Assembly: GCF_001039355.2 (NCBI RefSeq)
Contig: NW_019773548.1
Location: 317,647-381,646, forward strand
Origin: Lingula anatina
Lineage: Eukaryota > Brachiopoda > Lingulata > Lingulida > Lingulidae
DNA length: 64,000 bases
Direction of reading: 5' to 3'
Position numbers and translations under genes: made by a program. The notes beneath the pieces are model-generated. The model made no database searches, was not told the origin of the DNA, and worked only from the letters and a program-made list of their open reading frames with translations. Of this stretch, positions 47,196 to 59,112 are shown in pieces; the stretch's first letter is position 1, and each line of letters begins with the position of its first letter.

Positions 47196-47292
47196 CCCAG
47201 CAGGCAAACGACATTGATTCTACGTTGATTCAACGTTGATCCACCAAAATTAACGTTGATTCAACGGTGAATCAATGCCGTTTGTCTGCTGG
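47196..47292. mobile_element. 97 bp fold-back element
   Basis: CCCAGCAGGCAAACGACATT at the left pairs with AATGCCGTTTGTCTGCTGGG at the right. The interior is three related GTTGATTCAACG-like palindromes. It lies between MITE D copy 2 and an (AT)n array that begins at 47299. Confidence 0.88.

Positions 47293-47298
<6 letters not shown>

Positions 47299-47381
<83 letters not shown>
47299..47381. repeat. (AT)n microsatellite, about 83 bp
   Basis: This is the longest AT array in the window, directly next to the 97 bp fold-back. Confidence 0.97.
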
Positions 47382-47386
<5 letters not shown>

Positions 47387-47399
47387 CTGCTGGCCTTAT

Positions 47400-48265
47400 A
47401 AATATTGATACACTTTATCCACAAATGGTAATTAAAGAAATCGTTTGGAGGAAATATCAATACAGTTGGGTAATTAATCGAGTAGAAAGATGTGTGCGTG
47501 CGTGTGCGTATGGAGGTGGTGTAAGTTATTATATTTCACTGTCAACCCGAGCTGTATTTATTACACTATGTATGTATGAAGGCCAACCAAGGCGGTTCAG
47601 CCTTGGTTTGAATGTCATAAACCCACGTCACGCTTGAGAGGGGTTGATATACAAAGACGGGGATGAGGATACACTGTAAAATGTATTAAAACATAGGGGT
47701 ATTATAAGCTACCAAACCTGTATACAGGTGTTTTATATAAACACATTTTAGATGAGCGAACTGTAGATAAAATTTTTAAAAAATCCCGAATGCATCCACC
47801 AAATGTAACGTTGTCGAAATATCGACCATTATGTTTATATCGGGGTTGACGCGCGCTAGTGTGTGTGTGTGTGTGTGCGTGTGAGTGTGTGTGCGTTGAC
47901 ACAGGCAAATAATAGCGGTACGTGTAGTAGTGTCCAGGCACCGTGACAGGTAACGACCTACCCAAGGTGAACGTGAGATGTGTTCATACCTGTATGCTGT
48001 AAAAGATAACGGATCACTCTAGTTATTTTTGGTGGGTCATGTGACAGAAGGTTTGACGTTCAACATTCAGTATGAGTACCAGAAGATTAGGGGTCCACAT
48101 CAAAGGAATTCAGTGTTTTTAGAAAGTGAATTGTTGCACATCTTAGGACTTATTCTGTTTATTTACAAGCCATTAGCTGTGATAATTTATTTGGTTTTCT
48201 TATAATAATATATACTATTATGTATAGTATTATTCATTGTGGTCTCGTGTTAAATGTTAAAACTA
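47400..48265. other. No recognisable gene; (GT)n near 47860-47895
   Basis: Short frames only. The 87-codon minus-strand frame is produced by the GT/AC array. Confidence 0.55.
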
Positions 48266-49949
48266 AAGTGTTAAGTGTGTGTCCATGATAAGACCAGTCA
48301 GAGGGTGGCAAGGTGGGGGGTCAACAGATTTCTACCAAATTCATAATATAGTTGCACACATAGGAGATATTCACATTGAAGGCAACAATCCCAAAATAAA
48401 TAATTGGATATAATTATAATATAATATTAAATGTTTTGGCCATTTTTGGCTTGATTTTCAGCTTCGGTCAATAAAGCCACTTCGTAAGCAAATATGTCAC
48501 AACTGATGACTTCTTAAAATAAATTGATAATTTACCTATTTAAACCAGCCATTTGCCATTGAGAATATGTTACTTAATTTCAGTTTAACCCACAAACTAA
48601 CGAGCCACGACCATTTTTATAACCCAACCCCCCAAACTTACTTTTCTACCAAGCAATGTTCAAGCATTCATATCTCTCTTTTTGCAGGGTTGACAGCCAT
48701 AAAATTGTATAGGGATCCTGAGCATATATTGGTCTCATCATACAAAATTTAAAAAGTGTGTTAAACACAACAGAAGATGTTGAAAATGTGCCTCAAACTT
48801 TAGCAATTTTACCAGAAAAGCAAACGACCGAAATCAAGATATCAGTACATTTTGAGATAATACCTTCCAATAATCAAATTTAATCAAAGACTCACAGCCA
48901 GGAATTCTAACAATGCTTTGATAAGGACAAATCTATCCAATTTTTATAAATACAAGATGGCTGCCATCAATTCTGTCCCAAAATACAGTTACCGTAATTC
49001 CTCAAAATAATCAAGAGGCCCATTTTGCAGGTTTTTTATTTTGAGATCTGTAATACAGGATTGCTCAGATAATATTTTTTTCAAACAGAGCCATACAACT
49101 TCTGAATAAATTAAAATGATTAGTGACAAGTTATTCAATCCCCCACCCCCACCCCCACCCCACATTCAATGAGTTATTACTGTGCATATCCAATGTCATC
49201 AGCATTGTGCATGTATCTTATTTTCAGGGAGCAAGAGAGAAAAATTTTTAAGCAAGGCAGCAAAGCTGTAAAATGTACAGACAAAAAGCTGAAAATAACA
49301 ATGCACAAAATAGGCTACTGTCAATTCTGATGCAAAAGTACATTATGCTTAACTGCAAATTCAATATGAAATTTTAATTATGCTCAACAGGTAATACCAA
49401 TGTAAGTAAAATGTGTAACAAGTGTAACAAGCATAAGGTTTCAGGCCCATGAGAGTTCACACTTTGAAAGTGCCAGAATGAGAAAAATGAAAATTTTACA
49501 CAAAATTGCATAAATTCAATAATAAACGATAACCTAATTGAGCTGGCTTTCTAATTTGAACTGCATGCCAATCCTAAAAATCATACTTGTAAGTTAAAAA
49601 TAATAATAATAAGTAACACAGTTTTCTTTTCAAAATGTTTGTAGTAGCAGTGCATTTTTGTCAATTTTGATGTATCATTACAAAATTAATTACAGAATAA
49701 TTATCACCAATTTTTTATTATTGACTATAAATAGCATGGACATGTAGAAAATTTGGTTACCATATGGCTTTATGTCCATGGGAGCTCTGAGTCCCACAAT
49801 GAATATGCCAACACGATAAAAATGAATATTTCACTAAAATGTATAACTTCAAGAAAAAGAAGCCATTTAGACTGCTTTTTCAACTCAGGCTGCATTTTAG
49901 TCCTGTGTTTCTTTTTTGAAAGTTTGACAATCATAAGTAACATGGTTTT

Positions 49950-50700
49950 CCCATAATGGTCATCATGGCAGCAGCTCCCAAAATTGTGTTTTCTTCTATT
50001 TTGATGCAATATTACATAATGCTTAACAGCATAATGACCATCAATTTTTGATAATAAAATATACGTATCATGGATTTTCAGAAAATGTGACTCGCATGGG
50101 TCTTCAACCCTGTGGTGGTTCTAAGTCACACCTTGAAAATGCCAATGTGTGAAAAAGTCGATTTTGGCCCTATGTTTCTTTCCTGTAAGTTTGAGAACAG
50201 TAAGTGACATGGTTTTCCTTAAATGGTCAATATGGGATCAGTGCCCAAAATAGGGGTGTCTTGAAATTTTGATCCAACATTACATAATGTTTAACAGCAT
50301 ATTGACCATCAATTTTTAATAATAAGATATTAGAATCATGAATATTCAGAAAATGTGACTAGCAAAGGTCTTCAGGACCATGGAACTTCAAAGTCACACC
50401 TTGAAAATGCCAATTTGTGAAAAATTAGATTTTTACAAAAAATGATTAACTGCCAGAAAAATTTACCAAAAAGACTGCATTGCTTACTGAAGCTGTATTT
50501 TAGTCCTGTGTTTCTTTCTGTAAGTTTGAAAACAGTAAGTGGCATGGTTTTCCTTAAATGGTCATCATGGAAGCAGTGCCCAAAATAGGGGTTTCTTCAA
50601 ATTTTGATGCAACATTACATAATGTTTAACAGCATAATGACCATCAATTTTTAATAATAAAATATTAGTATCATGGACAAACAGAAAACATGACTAACAA
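49950..50700. repeat. Internal direct repeats, set 1
   Basis: The block CATTACATAATG-TTAACAGCAT, then TGACCATCAATTTTTAATAA, is present near 50012, 50280 and 50620 in the same orientation. Each is accompanied by CAGTAAGTGRCATGGTTTTC and CAGAAAATGTGACT. Confidence 0.88.
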
Positions 50701-50749
50701 ATGTTTTTAGGCCCATGGATCCAAATTGACACCTTAAAAATGCCAAAAT

Positions 50750-51540
50750 ATAAGCACCGTTCTGAAATGGGTTTATTTCTATTTTTAACACTTTTTTAAC
50801 ATAAAACAAAATTATCATTTTTTTACGGCACTTTTTATAGATCAACTAAGAAAATTGATGAGATGTGAAAAATATCAATAAAACAGTGTTAAATGTCTTA
50901 TTTCTTCCATTCTAAGATTCTGAACATAGTGAATGATTGAATCTGACAAACTGCAATGATATGAGTTTATTTCCATTTTTGACACTTTATTACACAATAC
51001 ATGATAACAAGTTTACCATCATTTTTACATAATCCACTAACAATGTTGTAAAGATGAAGGAAATGTCAAACAAACACTTTTACGTATCTTATTAGTTCAA
51101 TAACGAGACTGTTAACATGCCTAAGAATTGAATCTGAGGAAATGTGAAACAAGTCAGCACTGTTCTGAAATGTTTTTTTCCCATTTTTAACAATTTTTTA
51201 ACATAAAACAAAATTAACAGTTTACTGCCATTTTTATATGATCAACTAAGAAAATTGATGAGATGGGAAAATATCAATAGAATAGTGTTAAATATCCAAT
51301 TTCTGCCATTCTGAGATTCTGAACATACTGTATGATTGAATCTGACAAAATGCAATGATATGAGTTTATTTCCATTTTTGACACTTTATTACACAATACA
51401 CGATAACAAGTTTACCATCATTTTTACATAATCAACTAACAATGATGTAAAGATACAGGATATATCACACAAACACTTCCATGTATCTTATTAGTCAAAA
51501 AATAAGACTGTTAACATGCCTAAGAATTGATTTTGAGGAA
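50750..51540. repeat. Internal direct repeats, set 2 (about 403 bp period)
   Basis: TTCTGAAATG...AACATAAAACAAAATTA occurs near 50758 and 51161. ATGAGTTTATTTCCATTTTT, then GACACTTTATTACACAATAC, occurs near 50960 and 51358. Two units sit head to tail. Confidence 0.88.
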
Positions 51541-52254
51541 ATGTGAAAAAACAGCATAACTTCTAAAATAATGACCCGATCATGCCGATTTTCGAACTTG
51601 ACCTGCGTTTTAGTAAGATTGATTACTCCTGTGCGTTTCATGACAACAGGTCTATCGGTTTTTCTTGAAATGTGTTTACAGTGTTGTATATATGCTGAAA
51701 AGTGAAAAAAACAGCATAACTTCTACAATAATGGCCGGATCATGCTGATTTTCGAACTTGACCTGCGTTTTATGAATATTCATCAGCTCTGTAAATATAA
51801 AGCCAAAAAGTAAAACTGTCTTCCACTTATCTTTTAAATAGCTAAAAAATGATATATTTTGGCAAAATTGCGGATAAAAGACCTTCCCCCATATCTCTAA
51901 AACTAATGATCCAAAATAAGAAAGACAGTGGCTCACAATATCTTTCATGTTGGTGGTTTACCACACCAAAAATTATTAAAATCTGCTGACCCCCACCTTG
52001 CCGCCTTCTGACCGATCTGTCTGGCTTTCTCATGGACGCGCTCTTAAATGTTTTTTTTTTTTTTTTACGTATTTTTGTTTTAATAATATATTATCTTTTG
52101 CAGACGTATTTGAGTGTAAGCCTTGTGTTACTGCGGTGTGTGTGTGTGTACTGTGCGTGTGCGTGTAGACATGTACATGTATGTGTTTGCGTGTGTGTGT
52201 GTGTGTGTGTGTCTGTATTTTTTGCATGTATACCTTACCAATTGGGGCCATACT

Positions 52255-53130
52255 AAGACATCATAAGATTGGCTATCATATTTATACTGATGGCACACAT
52301 ATTTTTACTTGTTGCAATCTAGAAAATCCAAATGAATCTATTGATATATTGTCTGAATGTATTGATGATCTTCGCGGGTGGCTGATTAGTAATAAGTTGA
52401 AAATTAACGATGGAAAGTCTGAACTTTTGGTAATAAGTCAGCCACATAATCGTATGATAGCACAACAAATTCAGCTCAAAATTGGATCAAGCATTATTAA
52501 GCCAACACCTCATGCAAGAAAAATTTGGTGTATTTTTAGATGGATCACTTTGTATGAACAAACATATTGCCAGTGTATGCAGGTCAGCGGTTTTTAACAT
52601 TAGGAACATAAGTTTAATTCGCAATCAGTTGTCTGACTCTGCTGCAGCCACAGTTATAAATTTAGTTACATCTCGATTAGATTACTGCAACTCCATTTTA
52701 TACGGTTGTCCAAAGAAACAAATTGCTAGACTGCAGCGCATTCAAAATATTTCGGCCAGATTATTAACTCGGACATCCACAAGTATACACATCTCCCCAG
52801 TTTTAAAAAGTTTACACTGGCTACCTCTACAAGCCAGAATTTTATTCAAATTTTTAGTTTTTACTCACGATGCTTTTTATGGATTGGCACCAATCTACAT
52901 CAATAAATTGGTCAGTCACTATGTTCCAATGCGTAATCTGCGGTCTGTAGACCAATTGCTACTCAACCCAGTAAAAATGCGATAAAAAACCTACGGTGAT
53001 ATATCTTTTAAAGCTGCAGGTCCAAAGGAATGGGATCTATTACCGCTGGAAATCCGAGCAATTCAGTCTACCAAACATTTTAAAAAAGAACTCAAAACAT
53101 ACCTTTTTAGGAAATATTTTGATTAACTCT
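52255..53130 (+). pseudogene. CR1/L2-like LINE, RT C-terminal half
   Basis: The frame enters at the RT catalytic region, where the expected YADD reads YTDG. It continues with LRGWLISNKLKINDGKSELL, and after a frameshift with VTSRLDYCNSILYGCPKKQI, LQRIQNISARLLT, LHWLPLQARILFKF and FGL/YGLAP-type motifs, ending FRKYFD-stop near 53125. This is the hallmark tail of CR1/L2-group LINEs. The (ATT)n array about 150 bp later fits their microsatellite-like 3' ends. It lies about 1.1 kb upstream of the PARP-caspase gene. Confidence 0.9.
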
Positions 53131-53285
53131 TAATTGGTTTCATAAATCTTGTATTAATTTCATTTAATTGTATGGAATAATGGCTGTTTTACCTAGATTT
53201 TATTTATGATATTTTATGTAGTATTATTTATGATATTTTATGTAAAGTCTACTGAACATTTTAAATAGTTTTTTAGACTTAAAAT

Positions 53286-53286
53286 A

Positions 53287-53335
<49 letters not shown>
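53286..53335. repeat. (ATT)n array at LINE 3' end
   Basis: About 16 ATT units follow the LINE's 3' untranslated region. Confidence 0.95.
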
Positions 53336-53444
53336 GTGACAAGGAGTATCCTACTCGAATAAACACATTTGTTACTGTTTGTACACTATGTTCAACATTA
53401 CCATATCCAGGGACAGAAAAAAGTTCATGGTTATATTTTTCCAG

Positions 53445-53630
53445 CTAGCTAAATACGTCATCCATCCTACAGGACAGGACATAAAGCTGCTTACAGCATT
53501 CTTCTTAGATGCCAGGATTGTGCTAGAGGACCGTATGCTGTTACCCGGACATGGCGACCGGAGGGGCAAGACCGAAAACAAATTCCATTTGGGGGAATGC
53601 TCTTGGGTGGTTGACTGGAATACAAAATGA
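53445..53630 (+). other. Unassigned open segment upstream of the PARP-caspase gene
   Basis: A good acceptor (TTTTTCCAG at 53444) opens a 61-codon frame, LAKYVIHPTGQDIKLL through GECSWVVDWNTK, closed by TGA. No donor gives the phase the next exon needs. It could be the end of a different transcript, a decayed N-terminal exon, or chance. Confidence 0.25.
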
Positions 53631-53891
53631 AAGGTATACATGATAAGTGATTCATCTGTTCACCCTCTTATTGATTTCATCACCTACGTGTTAATTTTTC
53701 TAGATAAATGAAGTACGTGATAGCTATTTTTGTCATTTTTATATATAATAATAAATAATATTTTCATTCGTCAGTCACCATTTTTGTATTTTTCTATTTC
53801 ATCACCTCAGGGAGTGCATTCAATTGTCGTCTTTTTTCGTATCCATCTTTTTAATTATTTTGCTACGTGGTGACTTTTTGTCCTTCTACAG

Positions 53892-53942
53892 TGACGGAAA
53901 GACAGGATCGCAGATATGGGAGGGAGCAGAAAGCAGACGGCG
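53892..53942 (+). CDS. Candidate upstream exon of the PARP-caspase gene
   Basis: This 51 bp segment lies between a CTTCTACAG acceptor and a GTAGAT donor. It is open in the one frame that both starts and ends in phase 1, and reads TERQDRRYGREQKADG before joining DYTAQDF at 54253. It is short and charged, with no domain. The support is only splice-site and phase agreement. Confidence 0.3.
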
Positions 53943-54252
53943 GTAGATGTACGTACGTTAAAGATTCGTTTAATAAAACACAAATGTTAAATGGACCTAA
54001 ATGCTGATAATAAGTGTTGCCTTTCTTGTCTTTTTTTTCCATCATCTATATTATTTTGTTTTATTTATTAATTAATTAATTTATTTATTTATCATTATTA
54101 TTATTATTTTATTTATTTATTTATTTATTTAATTTTTTGTTTGTTTTGGTATGAAAATTAAACAACCACTAGTTTTATTAACGAAGGCAATTCGAATTAA
54201 GGAATAATGCCGAACCTTAGATATAGCTTTTTTGTTGTCTTTTTTTCGACAG

Positions 54253-57200
54253 ACTACACTGCTCAGGATTTCCTCGGTGCCTCAACGGCTAGCTATGATC
54301 TTCTTGGAGGTTTACCAGATACGCTATCTAGTCAGTTAAACATTTCAAGACGCAAGAAATCCAAATACGAAAAATTCACCGAATCCCTGACAAATCCATC
54401 CCAAAGTGCTTACTTTACAATGGGCGTGAGTGCCGAGATTTTCTGCGCCGTCACGGAGCTGGTTCAGGGAACGTGGCAAAGCAAGAAAACAGGGCGTGGG
54501 CGAGACACGCGAAACCTTGAGCACACCTTTATTGTGGTAAAGAGAGTCGAGGCCATCAAAAACGAAGGTTTACTAGAGCGTTATAAAACTACCAAGCGGC
54601 AGCACCGCTTACGTCAAACACAGGGCCGCTTAAAACCTTATTATTACGTGGATCCCACAATGAAAAAGCCCATGACTGTTGAGACCGAATCCCCTGTATT
54701 AGATACACTAAATGAGGACATCAATGAACAGTACCTGTTTCACGGAACAAAGAGTGCAAATATACCATCTATTTGTGCTATGGGGCCAGATTTCAGGATT
54801 GCTCGCAAAGGAATGTTTGGTCGAGCAATTTATTTGTCAGAGAGCGCCACCAAAGCGGATCAGTACGCAGGTACGTCTAGGTGGGCATGGAGTACGCCTT
54901 CGTATGAATATGCGTACTACTGCTCGTGTTAGTTTTCTCATTGTCACGTCTTATTTCTGTTGTCGTGATAATTTCTTTTTAGGAAGGGACAATGTGCACA
55001 TGTACCCTTTTTTTTCCTCTAGAAGTCTTTCAGAAAAACGAAAATTTAAATTATTCATATGTTTATATGCCATCGGATTACCACAATTAAATTTAATCGA
55101 ATTATTCTTATTCCAGACGAGATGGACGGTAGACGAACGGAGGACCTCCAAATCCTGATTTGCCGCGTTCTTCTCGGCAATGCCTACTACTGCGAGGAAC
55201 AACAGACATTAAGGAGATCGCCGTGCGTCTGTGGGGAGAAGATTTGCCGTGACCATCACGAAACCTTCGACTCCGTGATAGGTGATACCAGGAAGTTATT
55301 CCGGGAATTCCTCCTATTCACGGCGGACCAGTGTTACCCGGAATACATCGTGACCTATGACCGCATTGATCAATTCCAGGCTAGAGGTAATTATATAAGT
55401 TTAATCGAACAGCCAATCATGTTATCATCCAAAGAGTACTTGTTTCATCAAAAAATAATATAAATCGCACTGTTAACGTTTCCATGAATTTTAGTGTGCA
55501 CATCGTTCAAATGCCAAACGAGAGACCTGTAAAAGTAATGTCAAACAATAGAGCAATTCAAGGATACTAACTCGACTTTATATGTTGATTTTAGCCGTGC
55601 CTCAACTACCGTTGACGTCACTATGTCTGAGAGCTGCCGATCCTTCTCTGTTCATGGAGGAAGCTTACAAGGACGATGTGTGTATAAACCTCTCTCTCTC
55701 TCTTTCTGTCTGTCTCTGATTTTTCTACTTCCCTCCGTCTCTTTGCATTTAGTCTCTGTAGCTGCTACGTACATTTCCTATTGCTTTAAATGGGTCGGCA
55801 ATTAACTGTTTTCCAGGTATATGAGATTGCTGTTAAGGGTGCGAATAGGTAAATACCACTGTTACAAAGACTCATATTTTGTCTTCTACTTTCAGGTCTA
55901 CCAAAACTGTGGCCTGCCGCGTGGACGCGCTGTCATCGTCAACAACATCAATTTCCAGCACCATGAGAAGAGAGACGGGTCAGAAATGGACTGCAAGGCG
56001 CTGGTAGAGCTGATGGAACAGATGAGTTATACCGTCATTGTGCATAATGATCTGACCGCACAGGTGAGCAGGTGCGCGCGCGCGCGTGTGTGTGTGTGTG
56101 CGTTTGATTGTCAGTGTGCTTGTGTGTGTATGCGTGTCTGTGTGTGTTCATGCGCGTGTTTGAGCATGTGCAAGTATGTGCAGGGATGCATGTATGTGCG
56201 TGCGGGTTTTATTTGTTCGTTTATATATATATATATATATATATATATGAATTAGTAAAACAGTTATATAGCGTATTGTTAAATCCTTTTCAGTCAGTGT
56301 ATCATAATTTATTATCTGTACATTTTGAATGTTATGATTTTAGGGAATCTTTGATGTGATGGAAACTGAAAGCAAACAACCTAGCCACTGGACTAGTGAT
56401 TCCTTCATCGTGTTCATTCTGAGTCACGGTATGAGTAATGCAGTGTATGGGACAGATGGCTACAGTTTGCCGTACAGTATGATGTATATGCACTTTACCA
56501 CCGACAGCTGCCCTGCCCTGGCGGGAAAACCAAAAATGTTTTTTATTCAGGCTTGCCAAGGAAGTAAGTAAAAAAAAGTTTAAATAGTTATGGTATGTGT
56601 GCATTTTCAGAGTAGTTATAATTATTTGTAAAACATTTTTCTTGGAACGAAATTAATTGTTGACTGACGTTAAGAAAACAAGTTTGTTGTCAAGCAACAT
56701 GAATACTAAATTAGAAAGTTAGTGCATACAACGGACCAATTTGGTTAAAATAATATATATCGGTGATAAATGGATGACTTGACATTTGAAACCAAAAACT
56801 GTATTTCATCCAGCAAAGAAAGACAGTAGAGTCGCGGGAGGTTCCGTCCCTCTAACAATGAGACAAGATGGCGGCCAGTCTGATTCTGTGCGGGCGCGTT
56901 GCAATGAAAGCGAGTCCAAATTTGGTGCTACCATGTGTGACATCGCCGTTGCCACGGCAACCACTCCAGGTGGGCAAACACTAATATATAAAAAACAAGA
57001 CAAACTTAACCAGCCGGGGATTTCATACACAAATAATCGGTTACTTTACTCAACAATGTTTTACGAAATTAAAAAAAAAATGAATTAAGACGCTTATGTT
57101 GCTGTTTAATGTTTTGTTAGTTTTCCCCATCTTGACAAATATATTAATTTTTGTTTTTATATTATTTTGAATCAATGCACAATATAATATATTCTCTGAT

Positions 57201-57896
57201 TGCATTCAATTCAATCGTGTTCGTCAATTATACATCCCTTCATTTCAGACTACGTGTCCTGGAGAAATAAGGAGAACGGGTCCTGGTTCATCAACGCCAT
57301 TGTCAGAGTGTTCAGTGAGGAGGCGAGGAGTAAACACTTTCTGGAGCTTCTTACTTCGGTAGGTCAGGCAGAATGGTTGGACTTTCTGACTTGTATTATT
57401 GGGAATTCGTTGCACGTTTTTAAGGGCTTCATTCACTCTGTTATGGTTTCATTCCAATAGTAATTTCTTCAGTCATTTGATAAAGTGAGAGTTACTCAAT
57501 ATTGAATAGTGGTTAGTAGTAACTGATTCTACTCTTGAGTGTCGTTATACTTTGAAGAATTCATTATTGAGTTTTACTGTTATTTCAAGAAATCATTATT
57601 GTACCATTGCAGTTCAGATTATTCTTTTCCACCTTTTGGTCCAATATTAGATTGATGTTATATTAAACTCATCATTGCATTGCTGCTATTGTTGTGGTAA
57701 AGTGTATCTTGTATTTTATATCACATTTCACCTCTTTGTGGTATTTCAGGTGAACAGCTGGGTTGCCAGTATGAAGACCCAAGGTCAAGGTCAGTACCAG
57801 CAGGTGTCCAGCATGGAAACCATGTCCTTCACCAAACGGTTTTACTTCTGGCCCCGCCTCTGTATAGTAAATGGTGAGCTCCAGGAGCTGGACTAG
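54253..57896 (+). CDS. PARP-caspase fusion protein (ADP-ribosyltransferase domain plus caspase p20/p10)
   Basis: Eight exons: 54253-54870, 55117-55386, 55595-55677, 55896-56063, 56344-56563, 56814-56969, 57249-57358 and 57750-57896. All have GT-AG borders and the intron phases (1,1,0,0,1,1,0) join one open frame of about 590 codons. Residue numbers count from the first listed exon. PARP part (about 60-290): LVQGTW, GRGRD, then His164 in LFHGT, Tyr194 in GRAIYLSES and Glu282 in YPEYIVTY. This is the full H-Y-E set of polymer-forming PARPs, and the acceptor-side wording is tankyrase-like. After a linker of about 25 residues comes caspase p20: PRGRAVIVNN, EKRDGSEMDC, His408 in SHG, Cys451 in QACQG. 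A 50-residue linker with MRQD-GG and QSD-S as possible self-cleavage sites leads to p10: SWRNKENGSWF. No CARD or DED is seen; PARP takes that place. The N-terminus is unresolved. An ATG at 54207 is in frame, but the T-rich CAG before 54253 favours an acceptor. Confidence 0.9.
55817..55848 (+). other. Cryptic or poison exon between PARP and caspase modules
   Basis: A 32 bp open segment (VYEIAVKGAN) is bounded by TGTTTTCCAG and GTAAAT, so it has good splice sites. Its length is not a multiple of three. Including it between 55677 and 55896 would shift the caspase frame into a TAG within about 36 codons, leaving a PARP-only product. Skipping it gives the intact fusion. Confidence 0.35.
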
Positions 57897-58110
57897 ATGT
57901 GTGACGTCATGGGATGGCTTGCTTTATATATATTCCCGTTTGTTTTGTTTAATTTTGTGTTGAACTATTTTGTGCTGTTTAATTTACTTTATTTACGTAA
58001 TTTATTTATTTACTATTTTTCTTTGAATTTTTGTCGTTCATATATCGCCACAACATTACTGATAAGGGACTGTAGGTATCGACAAATGTCTGATTAAAGA
58101 TAAATATATA

Positions 58111-58116
58111 AATAAA
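58111..58116 (+). terminator. Polyadenylation signal candidate for the PARP-caspase gene
   Basis: AATAAA lies 215 bp after the stop codon, followed by a GT-containing stretch (GTAGTGTGCGC) about 10 bp later. It is the first canonical hexamer downstream. Confidence 0.55.
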
Positions 58117-58129
58117 GAGAGAGTAGTGT

Positions 58130-59071
58130 GCGCTAACAAAGTACTTGTCCAACATTATAGTAGGCGCTCGTGTTATTTACAACAAGCTAGGCGTCTTTCA
58201 CGGGTGTTGCAGTGTATTTCTGGTCATGGTTTCCTGTTATTTTTTTAATTAACTTGAAAACCAAATTGACCATTTGTTTAACGTTGATTGAATACATGTG
58301 CAATGGGTATTTAATGACTTGTCATGCTGCGTGCCTTGCTGTCAAATACAGTAATATAACGGGATTCGATATTTATATGCTACAAGTAGTTTTTTGCCAC
58401 AATATTTGTGTTATTTGCTCAATATATGTACTTTTCAAGGGAAATTGCAGCAACGTGTTTTAGGGTCTAATGTGTTGTAGGGAGTGTTAGATGTGAAAGT
58501 TACTATTTACATGTTTATTCAGATTCCTTGCCTCGTTCATGTGCTGTGAGGATTATATTAAACTATGGATGTAGAGCTAAACACTGCTACTAAGAATGTG
58601 CGCCATTTTCTTAAGAATATTTACTTTTAAATAATAATCCTGCTGCTGGAGAAACAGTGACAATGTTGGGGTATTTTTATTTTCTTGTTCCCAGTTCACT
58701 TGGAAAATGAATATACAATTTGAAAAAACGAAATGAATTCAAAAACTAGTGTTGCGATACTAATTAAGTGTTGTGAAATCATCGTTAATGCATATCAAGA
58801 TTACGTACAACTCATGATCAGTAAAACAGTGAGAAAATCATATTAGCAGCCAGGCGTGATGAAGTCAGATTTATGCGCATCAGCTGGATTGTGTCATTTG
58901 TTGCTTTTGAATATGATTCCAATTTTAATACGAGGTCAACTACAGGTATATTGGTGCAAGTATTTAGTGTTATAATTGATAAAAAATGGCATTTAGAGTA
59001 AATATTGGTCGCTTCCCTCTTTGCAAAGAAGGATGATATATAAACAGGTGCCTAAAATAGCGATACCACGG

Positions 59072-59112
<41 letters not shown>

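Larger units (their letters stand above)
48271..52047. mobile_element. 3.8 kb non-autonomous element, TTAA ends, about 56 bp inverted termini
   Basis: The left end is TTAAGTGTGTGTCCATGATA with AGACCAGTCAGAGGGTGGCA and AGGTGGGGGGTCAACAGATT. The right end is its inverted counterpart (AATCTGCTGACCCCCACCTT, GCCGCCTTCTGACC, TCATGGACGCGCTCTTAA). TTAA is present at both outer ends. No transposase frame is visible; the body is AT-rich and filled with internal direct repeats. The left 350 bp recur at 63639-64000. TTAA suggests piggyBac-type cut and paste, but the inner termini differ from those of the 26.0 kb element. Confidence 0.85.

Noticed and set aside
52032-52256. Overlapping frames through the GT-rich tract
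   Set aside because: Low-complexity Val/Cys or His/Thr translations of a dinucleotide array.
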